DNA of 64,000 bases, taken from Streptomyces endophytica. Its GTDB lineage: Bacteria; Actinomycetota; Actinomycetes; Streptomycetales; Streptomycetaceae. The stretch spans positions 6,014,001 to 6,078,000 of the forward strand of contig NZ_CP110636.1 of assembly GCF_026153355.1 (NCBI RefSeq), read 5' to 3'. Shown piece after piece: positions 24,834-33,240 of this stretch. The translations under genes were made by a program, and so were the position numbers. The notes below the pieces were generated by a model that saw only the letters and a list, made by a program, of their open reading frames with translations, had not been told where the DNA came from and did not search any database. Numbering within the stretch: position 1 is the first letter of the stretch; each line of letters starts with the position of its first letter.

Positions 24834-26396
24834 TCAGATCGCTCCCCCGTGCTCGGCCCAGTACGGGTCCCGCAGCCGGCGTTTGAAGAGCTTGCCGGAC
24901 TCGTCGCGCGGCAGCCGCTGTTCGAAGACGACGGCCCGCGGGACCTTGTAGCCGGCGAGCCGCTCCGCGACGTGGCCGCGTACCGCTTCGGCGGTGAGCC
25001 GTACGCCCGGCTCGGTCTCCAGGTGTGCGGCGAGGACCTCGCCGAACTCCTCGTCGGGGATGCCGAACACCGCGGCGTCCCGCACCCCGTCCAGCGCCAG
25101 CAGCGCGGCCTCGATCTCCGCGGGGTAGATGTTGACGCCGCCGGAGATGACCATGTCGTTGCGGCGGTCGCTCAGGTAGAGGTAACCGTCCGCGTCGAGG
25201 TGGCCGATGTCGCCGATGGTGACGTAGCCGGGCAGGCCCGGCGCCTCCATGGCGGCGCGTTTGTCCGGGTCCCCCAGGTAGGTGAACTGCGGCCAGTCCT
25301 CGGACGGTTTGAGGTAGATGTCACCGGTGGCGCCGGGCGGCAGCGGCTGCCCGTCGCGGTCGAGGACGGCGACCTCGCCGGTCCCGCTCGCCCGGCCGAC
25401 GGTGCCGGGGTGGGCCAGCCACTCCGCGCTGTCGCACCACGTCACCGCGCCGGTCTCGCTGCCGCCGTAGTACTCCCGGAGGACCGGTCCCAGCCAGTCG
25501 ATCATGGCGTGTTTCACATGCGGCGGACAGGGCGCGGCGGCGTGCACCACCGAGGTGAGCGACGACAGGTCGTAGCGCTCGCGGACGTCCTTGGGGAGCC
25601 GCAGCAGCCGTACGAACATCGTGGGCACGACCTGTACCTGCTCGATGCGGTGCCGCTCGACCAGGCGCAGGAACTCCTCGGCGTCGAAGCGCGGCATCAG
25701 CGTGATGTCGAGGCCGGCGGCGAGCGCGAGGACGGCGTGCTGGCTGGGGGACGCGTGGTAGAGCGGGGCGGGGATCAGCGTACGGCCGCCGGGGGCCACC
25801 GCGAAGTACTCCAGGAACCGCTGCACCCCCTCGGCGAGCCGGTCCGGTGCGACGGGGGCGCGCAGAACTCCCTTGGGACGCCCGGTGGTTCCGGAGCTGT
25901 AGATGACGGTGGGCGGGCGTTCCGCTGCGGGCCGGTCCAGCGGCTCGTGGCCGGCCAGCCACTCGTCGAGCAGTGGGTGCGCGCCGGTGGGCGGCGACGC
26001 GGTGATGCCACAGGCGGCCGCCACCCCGGCGGGCACCGCCACCTCGACGAGGCGGACGCCCTCCGGCAGCACGGCGGCCACCCGGTCCAGCAGGTCGGTG
26101 TGGACGAAGACCACCTTGCTGCCGCTGTCGGTGAGGACGTGCCGCAGGTCGTCGTGGCGGAAGTGCCAGTTGACCGGGACCGCGGAGGCGCCGAGCAGGG
26201 CGGCACCGGCGGTGATCTCCAGATGCGCGGGCTCGTTGCGGAGGACCACGGCGATCCGGTCGCCCGGCCCGACTCCCGTCTCCCGTAAGCCGTTGGCGAT
26301 CCGTGCCGCGCGGTCGGCGAACTCCGGGTAGCCGCGCTCCTGCCCCGCACAGCGGATGGCGGGGGTACCGGCGGCGGGCGGGGCGACGGCTTCCAT
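24834..26396 (-). CDS. AMP-forming acyl-CoA synthetase/ligase
   Basis: A 520-aa member of the ANL (acyl/aryl-CoA synthetase) superfamily, which activates a carboxylic acid to an acyl-AMP and then a thioester. The core P-loop motif YSSGTTGRPKGV is near residue 170; YYGGSETG (A5), GDIGHLDADGYLYLSDR (A7-A8 hinge) and the C-terminal catalytic lysine in RDESGKLFKRRLRDP are present. It is most like medium- or long-chain fatty acyl-CoA ligases, but substrate cannot be fixed from motifs. The ATG at 26396 follows GGAGGTCCC. No signal or membrane segment. It is divergent from the fucosidase across a 319-bp gap. Confidence 0.87.
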   Translation of the reverse strand: MEAVAPPAAGTPAIRCAGQERGYPEFADRAARIANGLRETGVGPGDRIAVVLRNEPAHLEITAGAALLGASAVPVNWHFRHDDLRHVLTDSGSKVVFVHTDLLDRVAAVLPEGVRLVEVAVPAGVAAACGITASPPTGAHPLLDEWLAGHEPLDRPAAERPPTVIYSSGTTGRPKGVLRAPVAPDRLAEGVQRFLEYFAVAPGGRTLIPAPLYHASPSQHAVLALAAGLDITLMPRFDAEEFLRLVERHRIEQVQVVPTMFVRLLRLPKDVRERYDLSSLTSVVHAAAPCPPHVKHAMIDWLGPVLREYYGGSETGAVTWCDSAEWLAHPGTVGRASGTGEVAVLDRDGQPLPPGATGDIYLKPSEDWPQFTYLGDPDKRAAMEAPGLPGYVTIGDIGHLDADGYLYLSDRRNDMVISGGVNIYPAEIEAALLALDGVRDAAVFGIPDEEFGEVLAAHLETEPGVRLTAEAVRGHVAERLAGYKVPRAVVFEQRLPRDESGKLFKRRLRDPYWAEHGGAI

Positions 26397-26531
26397 GGGA
26401 CCTCCAGTGGCTGCGGCCGGTCGGCTCATTGAACAGCCAACCGCGCTGGTCCACCAGGTCGCGGGGCGCCCGAGCGGCCCGGCGGGACGTCCGACCGTAC
26501 GCATCTCGGCCAACCACCGGCGACTCCTTTG

Positions 26532-26601
26532 CTCCGATCAATAAGTCCACCAGGATCCATCGGAGGCGTCACGAGCGCCCGCATCCCTCCAGTGCTCCGA
26601 T
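26532..26601. promoter_or_regulatory. CTCCGAT dyad and third repeat in the ligase/fucosidase gap
   Basis: The 319-bp gene-free divergent region 26397-26715 holds CTCCGAT at 26532-26538, its inverted copy ATCGGAG at 26559-26565, and a third direct copy at 26595-26601. This A/T-enriched stretch also has TCAATAAG between the arms. It may be a regulator site controlling one or both genes. I see no other structure in this gap except the fucosidase ribosome binding site GAGGGAG. Confidence 0.3.
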
Positions 26602-26715
26602 GTTTGTCGTGTCCGGGGGGTTCCGGTCGCGGGGCCGGGCCTGCACCATGCGGGAGGACACGGGAGGCGCGCGCCCGGTTCGCCGACGGGACCATCCGAC
26701 CCGAGGGAGCGAACG

Positions 26716-28548
26716 ATGCACAGCCGCAGAAGACCGTTCCGGAGACCGGGAGTCGTGGTGGCGCTGGCCGCGCTGCTGCTGGCGGCGGCGGGCGGCCCGG
26801 GGGCCGCCGCCGCGCCCCCGCCGCGGCCCGCCGAGGGGCCCGGGACCAACCACGCGACCGACGACCCGTTCACCTCGCCGCGCACCGCGTGGTGGCGCAC
26901 GGACCGCTTCGGGATGTTCATCCACTTCGGCGCGTACGCGAACCTGGAGGGCGAGTACACCCGGCCGGACGGCACGGTCTGCCGCAACGCGGAGTGGATC
27001 GAGCGCGAATGCGGCATTCCGCGGGCGGAGTACGAGAAGCAGGCGGCCACCTTCAACCCGTCCGGCTTCGACGCCGAGGCGATCGTCCGGGCCGCCAAGG
27101 ACGCCGGGCAGCGCTACCTCGTCATCACCGCCAAGCACCACGACGGCTATGCGATGTGGCCGACCCGGCAGAACACCTGGAACCTGCGGGACCACTCCGC
27201 CTTCGATCAGCGCCGTGACCTCCTCGCCGAGCTGAAGCGGGCCGCCGACGCCGCCGGCATCCGGCTCGGCTTCTACTACTCGATCTGGGACTGGCACGAC
27301 CCGGACTTCGCCGACCCGACGACCTTCCCGCGGTACAAGAAGCGGATGTACGGCCAGCTCGCGGAGCTGATCGAGAACTACGACCCGGCGCTGCTGTGGT
27401 TCGACGGCGAGTGGGACGCGGACCGCCCCACCAACCGCTGGTCCCGACAGGACGGCGCCGAACTCCAGGCGTATCTGCACCGGTTGAAGCCGGACCTGAT
27501 CGTCAACAACCGGGTCGGCAAGCGCGACGTGGTCGACGGTGACTTCGGCACACCGGAGCAGGAGATCCCCGCCGAGCCGGTGGACGGCCAGCTGTGGGAA
27601 AGCTGCATGACGCTCAACGACCACTGGGGATACGCCCGTTACGACAGCAACTGGAAATCGCCGGCGACCGTCGTCCGCAATCTGCTGGACGTGGCGAGCC
27701 GGGGCGGCAACTACCTGCTGAACGTGGGCCCCGACCGGCTCGGCCGGATCCCGCAGCCGGCCGTCGACCGGCTGCGGGAGACCGGCCGCTGGCTGGCCGC
27801 GCACGGGCAGGGCGCCGCGGTGTACGGCGCCGGGCACACCGGACTGGTCGCCGCCCCGCCGTGGGGCGCGGTCTCCCGGCGCGGCGACGAGCTGTACGCC
27901 TCGGTCACGTCGTGGCCCGCGGCCGGGAGGCCGCTCCATCTGACCGCGCGGGCGCCCTTCCGGATCACGGCGGCCCGGGTGCTGGGCAGCGACCGGCCGG
28001 TGACGGTGGTCCCGGCCGGCGACGGCTACGACCTCACGCCGTCGGGACCGGCCCCCGATCCGCTGGCCGGCGTCCTCCGGCTGACGATCGAGCCGCCGCC
28101 CGGGGCGCCGGCCGGCACCGGCACCGGGCTGACCGCACGGAGCTGGGCGAACGACTCCTTCACCGGCCCGCCCGCGGTGACCGGCATCGACCCGACGGTG
28201 AACAAGTCCTACCGCTTCGACGGCTCACCCGACCCCGGCATCCCCGCCGATCACTTCAGCACCCGCTGGACCGGCTCCCTGCAGCCGCGCTTCGACGAGA
28301 CGTACACCCTCACCACCGTCTCGGACGACACCGTGCGGCTGTGGCTCGACGGCAGGCTGCTGATCGACCATGCGACGCCGCACGGCCCGACGGTGGACAA
28401 GGCCACCGTCGCCCTGAAGGCCGGTCACCGGCACCGCGTCCGGATCGACTACACGGAGCGGACCGGTGAGGCGCACATGAAGCTGCTGTGGTCGAGCCCG
28501 AGCCAGACCCAGCAGATCGTGCCGCAGCGCCGGCTCTACCCGGACTGA
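26716..28548 (+). CDS. Secreted alpha-L-fucosidase (GH29) with C-terminal PA14 domain
   Basis: A 610-aa secreted enzyme that releases alpha-L-fucose from glycans. A Sec signal peptide covers residues 1-34. The GH29 TIM barrel has RFGMFIHFGAYAN (residue 64 on), ITAKHHDGYAMWP (137-149) and the nucleophile Asp230 in ALLWFDGEW. A beta-sandwich C-terminal GH29 domain follows, and residues about 468-610 form a PA14 module (FSTRWTGSLQPRFDETYT, DTVRLWLDGRLLID), which usually binds carbohydrate. The ATG at 26716 has a GAGGGAG site. A strong hairpin terminator follows. With the GH92 and GH30 enzymes it adds to a glycan-degrading secretome. Confidence 0.92.
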   Translation: MHSRRRPFRRPGVVVALAALLLAAAGGPGAAAAPPPRPAEGPGTNHATDDPFTSPRTAWWRTDRFGMFIHFGAYANLEGEYTRPDGTVCRNAEWIERECGIPRAEYEKQAATFNPSGFDAEAIVRAAKDAGQRYLVITAKHHDGYAMWPTRQNTWNLRDHSAFDQRRDLLAELKRAADAAGIRLGFYYSIWDWHDPDFADPTTFPRYKKRMYGQLAELIENYDPALLWFDGEWDADRPTNRWSRQDGAELQAYLHRLKPDLIVNNRVGKRDVVDGDFGTPEQEIPAEPVDGQLWESCMTLNDHWGYARYDSNWKSPATVVRNLLDVASRGGNYLLNVGPDRLGRIPQPAVDRLRETGRWLAAHGQGAAVYGAGHTGLVAAPPWGAVSRRGDELYASVTSWPAAGRPLHLTARAPFRITAARVLGSDRPVTVVPAGDGYDLTPSGPAPDPLAGVLRLTIEPPPGAPAGTGTGLTARSWANDSFTGPPAVTGIDPTVNKSYRFDGSPDPGIPADHFSTRWTGSLQPRFDETYTLTTVSDDTVRLWLDGRLLIDHATPHGPTVDKATVALKAGHRHRVRIDYTERTGEAHMKLLWSSPSQTQQIVPQRRLYPD

Positions 28549-28607
28549 TCCCGGCCGCGCGGCCCGCGCGACGCCGGTGCGCCCGCCGTCCGCGGCGCCT
28601 GACCGGG

Positions 28608-28654
28608 CGTCGGCCCTGACCCTGGAGGGGTTACCCCAAGGGTCAGGGCCGACG
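28608..28654. terminator. Strong hairpin terminator
   Basis: A perfect 16-bp inverted repeat (CGTCGGCCCTGACCCT and its complement) encloses a loop that itself contains GGGG-TTA-CCCC, so the whole structure can fold into an almost continuous long stem. It lies 60 bp after the fucosidase stop and 10 bp before the stop of a possible convergent small gene. Confidence 0.85.
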
Positions 28655-28663
28655 TCCGAGCGG

Positions 28664-28852
28664 TCAGTCGATGCCGCGGAAGATGTGCGGCTCGCCGGGA
28701 TCGTCGTCACAGCCGGCCAGCCGCACCGGCCCGCAGCGGTCCCAGACTTCGAGGTTACGGACTTCCTTGATCCGACCTGGTCGCTCGCCCGCCCGCTTCA
28801 GCCGGGGTTGCTTGGGTTGAACCTTGTGCACAGCCACCACGCACTCCTTCAT
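28664..28852 (-). CDS. Possible small protein, unknown function
   Basis: A 62-aa open frame (MKECVVAVHKVQPKQPRL..., ending GEPHIFRGID) with a non-shadow composition: lysine, valine, asparagine and aspartate are frequent, and local GC is below the window average. It ends 10 bp from the terminator that serves the fucosidase, which would then act on both sides. There is no convincing ribosome binding site. A second short frame (28886-29029, starting MTISPENVERGA, 47 aa) lies 33 bp upstream on the same strand and could be its operon partner. I recognise neither. The rest of the 28549-29265 gap holds the terminator and a short tandem repeat only. Confidence 0.35.
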   Translation of the reverse strand: MKECVVAVHKVQPKQPRLKRAGERPGRIKEVRNLEVWDRCGPVRLAGCDDDPGEPHIFRGID

Positions 28853-29057
28853 CGAGGTATTGGTCCGACGCGGTGGCGCCTCGCTTCACAGAGCGGGAAG
28901 TCGACCAAGGTTTGTGGCGTTCCCGCGACGGGCCAATGGTGTTGGCGTCTCCCAGATAGGTCGTCCGTCGACCCTCAGGGTAACTACGGCACTCGCGCCG
29001 CGCTCGACGTTTTCCGGCGAGATGGTCATGTCGCCGGAAGGCGGGAAGAGCACCCCG

Positions 29058-29122
29058 TTGGGAAAACGGGACGGCGCCCTTGGGAAATCGGGACGACGCC
29101 CTCGGGACAAGGGGATGACGCC
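29058..29122. repeat. Three degenerate 22-bp tandem units
   Basis: Units of 22 bp start at 29058, 29080 and 29102. The first two share TTGGGAAA, CGGGACG and CGCCC with two substitutions; the third is more diverged (TCGGGACAAGGGGATGACG). It lies upstream of the lipase maturation factor gene in a gene-poor, lower-GC stretch. No function is apparent. Confidence 0.6.
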
Positions 29123-29265
29123 ACGGAAATGTGATGCACCTCATACACCCGAATGGCTCCCAGGTTGCTGCATTTGCCCCGATCCGTACGCTGGAGAGTG
29201 ACTGCCGAGAGACCGCGCGGACGGAGTGTTCCCGGGTGCGCGGCGGCAGTGCTACCCATGGGCGG

Positions 29266-30690
29266 GTGGCATGGTTCTCGGATTCCGGTTACTGGCTCGG
29301 CCGGCTGGTCTTCCAGCGGCTGCTGGCCGTTCTCTACCTGCTCGCGTTCCTCGCGGCGCTTCGGCAGTTCCGGGCGCTCATGGGGGCGCGCGGGATGCTG
29401 CCGGTGCCCGAGTACGTGGCACGGGTGCCGTTCCGCGCGGCGCCCTCGGTGTTCCACTGGCGCTACTCGGACCGCCTCTTCGCGGGCTGGTGCCGGTGCG
29501 GGATGGTGCTGTCGGCGGCGGTGGCGGCGGGGGTCGCGGACGCCGTGCCGCTCTGGGCGTCGATGGTGCTGTGGGCCGTGCTCTGGGCGCTGTACCTGTC
29601 CATCGTGAACGTCGGGCAGACCTGGTACAGCTTCGGCTGGGAATCGCTGCTGCTGGAGTCGGGCTCCCTGGCGGTGTTCCTCGGCAACGCCGACACCGCA
29701 CCGCCGGTGCTGATCATGTGGCTGCTGCGCTGGGTGCTGTTCCGGGTGGAATTCGGCGCAGGCCTGATCAAGATGCGCGGTGACCGCTGCTGGCGGGACC
29801 TGACCTGCCTCTACTACCACCACGAGACCCAGCCGATGCCCGGCCCGCTGAGCTGGTTCTTCCACCATCTGCCCAAGCCCCTGCACAAGGTCGAGGTGGC
29901 CGCCAACCATTTCGCCCAACTCGGCCTGCCCGTCCTGCTGTTCACCCCGCAGCCGATCGCCGGCTGGGCCGCCGCCGCGATGGTCGTCACCCAGCTGTGG
30001 CTGGTGCTGTCCGGCAACTTCGCCTGGCTGAACTGGGTCACCATCGCGCTCGCCGCGTCCGTCGCCGCCCCCCTGTGGGCGCGGCCCGATGCGCCGCTGC
30101 CCGCCCCTCCGCTGTGGTTCGAGGTCCTGGTCCTGATCGCCACCGCCGGCGTCGCCTGGCTCAGCTACCGCCCGGCCCGCAACCTGCTCACCCGGCAGCA
30201 GATGATGAACACCTCCTACGAGGCGCTGCACCTGGTCAACTCCTACGGCGCCTTCGGCAGCATCACCCGGGTGCGCCGGGAGATCGTCATCGAGGGCACC
30301 GCGGACGCGGTGACCGGGCCCGGGACCACCTGGCAGGCGTACGAGTTCCACGGCAAGCCGGGCGACGTGCGCCGGGTGCCGCGCCAGTTCGCGCCGTATC
30401 ACCTGCGGCTGGACTGGCTGATGTGGTTCGCCGCGCTGTCCCCGGCCTACGCACGGTCCTGGTTCGTACCGCTCGTGGCGCGGCTGCTGGAGAACGACCG
30501 GGACACCCTGCGGCTGCTGCGCACCAATCCGTTCCCCGACCTGCCGCCGGCCCGGATCCGGGCCCGGGTCTTCCGCTACCGCTTCACGACCTGGCGGGAA
30601 CTGCGGGAGACCGGAGCGTGGTGGCATCGGACCGAGGAGCGGGAGTTCCTGGCGCCGATCGGGCGGTCAGCTCTGTCCGGAAGGCGATGA
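29266..30690 (+). CDS. Lipase maturation factor family membrane protein
   Basis: A membrane protein of about 474 aa that matches the lipase maturation factor family across its length: WYSFGWESLLLESGSLAVFL, RWVLFRVEFGAGLIKMRGD, CWRDLTCLYYHHETQPMPGP and the C-terminal YEFHGKPGDVRRVPRQFAPYH with LDWLMWFAAL. Six or more hydrophobic helices are visible. In animals the family helps lipases fold in the ER; in bacteria its role is not known, so any link to secreted lipases is inference. The start is uncertain: GTG at 29266 (VAWFSDSGYWLGRL) fits the family, but GTG at 29236 is also in frame. Its last 107 bp overlap the convergent TPR gene. Confidence 0.85.
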   Translation: MAWFSDSGYWLGRLVFQRLLAVLYLLAFLAALRQFRALMGARGMLPVPEYVARVPFRAAPSVFHWRYSDRLFAGWCRCGMVLSAAVAAGVADAVPLWASMVLWAVLWALYLSIVNVGQTWYSFGWESLLLESGSLAVFLGNADTAPPVLIMWLLRWVLFRVEFGAGLIKMRGDRCWRDLTCLYYHHETQPMPGPLSWFFHHLPKPLHKVEVAANHFAQLGLPVLLFTPQPIAGWAAAAMVVTQLWLVLSGNFAWLNWVTIALAASVAAPLWARPDAPLPAPPLWFEVLVLIATAGVAWLSYRPARNLLTRQQMMNTSYEALHLVNSYGAFGSITRVRREIVIEGTADAVTGPGTTWQAYEFHGKPGDVRRVPRQFAPYHLRLDWLMWFAALSPAYARSWFVPLVARLLENDRDTLRLLRTNPFPDLPPARIRARVFRYRFTTWRELRETGAWWHRTEEREFLAPIGRSALSGRR

Positions 30691-31672
30691 CCATGGCGCG
30701 CGCATGGCGCAGCCCTATGCGGGCGAACTCCTTCTCCAGCACGGTGAGTTCGGCCAGCGTCTCGTCCAGGTCGCGGCCGAGCCGGGCGCGGGACTTGGCC
30801 AGCCCCAGCCGGGACAGCGCCTCCCCGCGCGGCTCCTGCATCGCGCGGAACTCCCCCAGCGAGAGGGTGTAGGTGTCCCGGGCCGCGGCGTAACGGCCCG
30901 CGCGGTACAGCACGTTGCCGCGCATCTTGTGGTTGTAGGCGAGCGCGCTGGCCAGGTCCATCCGGCGGCAGACCGCCTCCGCCTCGGACAGCAGCGTGAG
31001 CGCCCGCTCGGTCTCGCCCCGCACCGACAGCACATCGGCGACCCCCCGCAGCGACCAGGCGCGGCCCCGCGCGTCATCGCCCTCCTCGGCTATCCGGGCG
31101 GACTCCTCGAAGAGCTCCAGGGCCTTGTCGTGGTCGCCGGTGTTGCGGTGCATCTGGGCGATGCCGGACATCGCCCAGACCGTGTGCCGGGTCTCGCCGT
31201 GCGCCCGCGCCTGGGCGAGCAGCTGCTCGTGGAGCTCGGCGACCGCGGCGTAATCGCCTTGTATGCGGCCGGTCTCGGCGAGTCCGGCGAGCGCGTAGCC
31301 GTGCGCGAGGCGGTCGCCGCCGCGGTCGGCCAGCGCGACGGCGTGGGTGAGCAGCCGGCGGGCCAGCGGCAGCGTGCCGCACTGGCGGGCCAGCGTGCCG
31401 CCGCTCCACAGCGCCCAGGCCATGGCGCCGGCGTCACCCGCGCTCCGGGCACTGCGGTAGCTCTCCCGCCAGGCGTCGTTGGCCTCATCGACCCGGCCGA
31501 GCCGCCGGTTGGCCTCGGCGACCGCGAGCCCGGCCCGGGCCCGCTCCAGCGCCGTGCCCGCCTCGGCGCGCGCCCGGCTCGCCGTGGCCAGCACCTCTTC
31601 GTAGGACGAATTCACGCCCAGTGCCGCGCCCAGCTCGCCCTGATATTCCGGTGCGAACGCCTTGCCGTACAT
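30584..31672 (-). CDS. Tetratricopeptide repeat protein
   Basis: A 362-aa protein composed almost wholly of TPR helical hairpins, about seven from residue 40 to 335 (for example ALERARAGLAVAEANRRLGR, HTVWAMSGIAQMHRNTGDHDKALELFEE and ARGRAWSLRGVADVLSVRGETERALTLL). No DNA-binding or catalytic domain, signal or membrane segment is visible. It resembles the TPR halves of large actinomycete regulators (AfsR/SARP or NB-ARC type) but stands alone. The ATG at 31672 follows GAGAGGT; a TTG immediately before it is less likely. The C-terminal tail is disordered and overlaps the 3' end of the lipase maturation factor gene. Protein-protein scaffolding is the only safe inference. Confidence 0.82.
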   Translation of the reverse strand: MYGKAFAPEYQGELGAALGVNSSYEEVLATASRARAEAGTALERARAGLAVAEANRRLGRVDEANDAWRESYRSARSAGDAGAMAWALWSGGTLARQCGTLPLARRLLTHAVALADRGGDRLAHGYALAGLAETGRIQGDYAAVAELHEQLLAQARAHGETRHTVWAMSGIAQMHRNTGDHDKALELFEESARIAEEGDDARGRAWSLRGVADVLSVRGETERALTLLSEAEAVCRRMDLASALAYNHKMRGNVLYRAGRYAAARDTYTLSLGEFRAMQEPRGEALSRLGLAKSRARLGRDLDETLAELTVLEKEFARIGLRHARAMVIAFRTELTARSAPGTPAPRSDATTLRSPAVPARS

Positions 31673-31933
31673 CAATCCGGGACCTCTCGATCATTTCCGT
31701 GCTTGATCACGAAAGTACGAGCGATCGGGGGTCCGGCGAATCAACCCACGTATGGGTCCTTCCGTACAACTGGAGTGCTACGCAAGGGGTGCTTGGTCAT
31801 CTTGGGGATGTAGGGGTTCCTCAGGGTCGAACCCTGACGGGGCAAGCCGCGCATGCGATCCCCTGCCGTTGCACCCTGCGCAATTCGGGTTGCAGCTCTT
31901 GCCGACGCGGGCGGGGCGGGCCACCCTGCTCCC

Positions 31934-33151
31934 ATGACGGAAGCGCGCACGGATTCGCGTACGGGGGCGGCGGCCGGACCCGGGATCGGCCGCCGCCGGT
32001 TCCTCGGCACCGTGGCGGCGGGGGTGGCCGCGGCCGCCGGTGCGGGGGTGCTGACCGTCGGCGACGCGGCGCCCGCCCGGGCCGGACGCCCGGCCGCCCG
32101 CCGTCCGCACGGCCCCCGCCCGCTCTTCCTGGGCACCTACACCTCGAAGGAGGGCGGCGGCACCGGCATCGGCCTGGCCACGTACGACACCTCGACCGGC
32201 GGGATCACCGCCACCGGCGTGGTCACCGGCGTCCCCGACCCCTCCTACCTCGCCCTCGCCCCGTCCGGCCGCACCCTCTACGCGGTCGACGAGCAGCAGG
32301 ACGGCCAGGTGACCGCCCTCGCGCTCGCCCCGGACGGCCCGCCCACCGTGCTGGGCGCCCGGTCCACCGGCGGGGCCGGCCCCTGCCATCTGTCGGTGCA
32401 CCCCGGCGGGCGCTGGCTGCTGAGCGCCAATTACCTCTCGGGCAGCGTGGCCGTCCACCCGATCGACCGGGCCACCGGAGCCCTCGGCGCGCGCACGGAC
32501 CTGGTCACCCACAGCGCTCCCCCGCCCGGCCCCGGCCAGGACGGACCGCACGCCCACCAGATCATCACCAGCCCCGACGGCCGCCACGTCCTCGCCGTCG
32601 ACCTCGGCAACGACACCGTCTACAGCTACCGGCTCGACCCCACGGCCGGAAAACTGACCCAGGTGTCGGCGGCGTCCCTGCGCCCCGGCGCCGGCCCGCG
32701 GCATCTCACCTTCCACCCCACCGGCGACTTCGCCTATCTGGCCAACGAAGTGGACAACACGGTGGTGGTCTGCGGCTACGACCGCCGGACCGGACGGCTG
32801 ACACCCGGCGCACCGCAGTCCACCGGGACCGGCCCCGGCACCAGCTATCCGGCCCAGATCCTGGTCACCGCCAACGGGCGCTACGCGTTCCTCGCCAATC
32901 GCGGCCACAACAGCCTCACCCGTTACGCCATCACGTCGGGCGGCGCGCGGCTCGTGCTGCTGGACACCGTGCCGGTGGGCGGCGACTTCCCCCGGCAGAT
33001 CGCCTTCTCCCCGGACGAGCGGTGGCTCTTCGCGGCCAACCAGAAGTCCGGCACGGTCACGGTCTTCTCCGTCACGGCCCGCACCGGGACCCTGACCCCC
33101 GTAGGAGAACCCTTCGCCGCGCCCCTCCCCGTCTGCGCCCTCCCCCTCTGA
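31934..33151 (+). CDS. Exported lactonase-family beta-propeller protein
   Basis: A 405-aa protein of the lactonase (6-phosphogluconolactonase, YbhE-like) family. The N-terminus carries a twin-arginine signal (RRRFLG at residues 20-25, then an Ala/Gly core ending ARAGRPAARR), so a folded protein is exported by Tat. The mature part is a seven-bladed propeller with blade repeats such as LFLGTYTSKEGG, PSYLALAPSGRTLYAV, CHLSVHPGGRWLLSANY and RHLTFHPTGDFAYLANE. Exported homologues are unlikely to act on 6-phosphogluconolactone and may open other lactones or bind ligands. It is divergent from the TPR gene (261 bp gap). Confidence 0.87.
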   Translation: MTEARTDSRTGAAAGPGIGRRRFLGTVAAGVAAAAGAGVLTVGDAAPARAGRPAARRPHGPRPLFLGTYTSKEGGGTGIGLATYDTSTGGITATGVVTGVPDPSYLALAPSGRTLYAVDEQQDGQVTALALAPDGPPTVLGARSTGGAGPCHLSVHPGGRWLLSANYLSGSVAVHPIDRATGALGARTDLVTHSAPPPGPGQDGPHAHQIITSPDGRHVLAVDLGNDTVYSYRLDPTAGKLTQVSAASLRPGAGPRHLTFHPTGDFAYLANEVDNTVVVCGYDRRTGRLTPGAPQSTGTGPGTSYPAQILVTANGRYAFLANRGHNSLTRYAITSGGARLVLLDTVPVGGDFPRQIAFSPDERWLFAANQKSGTVTVFSVTARTGTLTPVGEPFAAPLPVCALPL

Positions 33152-33240
33152 ACGCCCGGCCCCGCCCCGCGCTCTCGTCCGCCCGCTCCGAAACACCGCG
33201 GCAACAGCCCCGCAGGGTTGGCCGATTAGCGTCGCCCCCC

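Noticed and set aside
29131..29265. N-terminal extension of the lipase maturation factor to the ATG at 29131
   Set aside because: The extra 45 residues do not resemble the family, and no ribosome binding site supports that start.
31801..31845. TCAGGGT-CGA-ACCCTGA hairpin that looks like a tRNA T-arm
   Set aside because: The loop lacks the TTC start, and no matching acceptor, D or anticodon stems exist around it.
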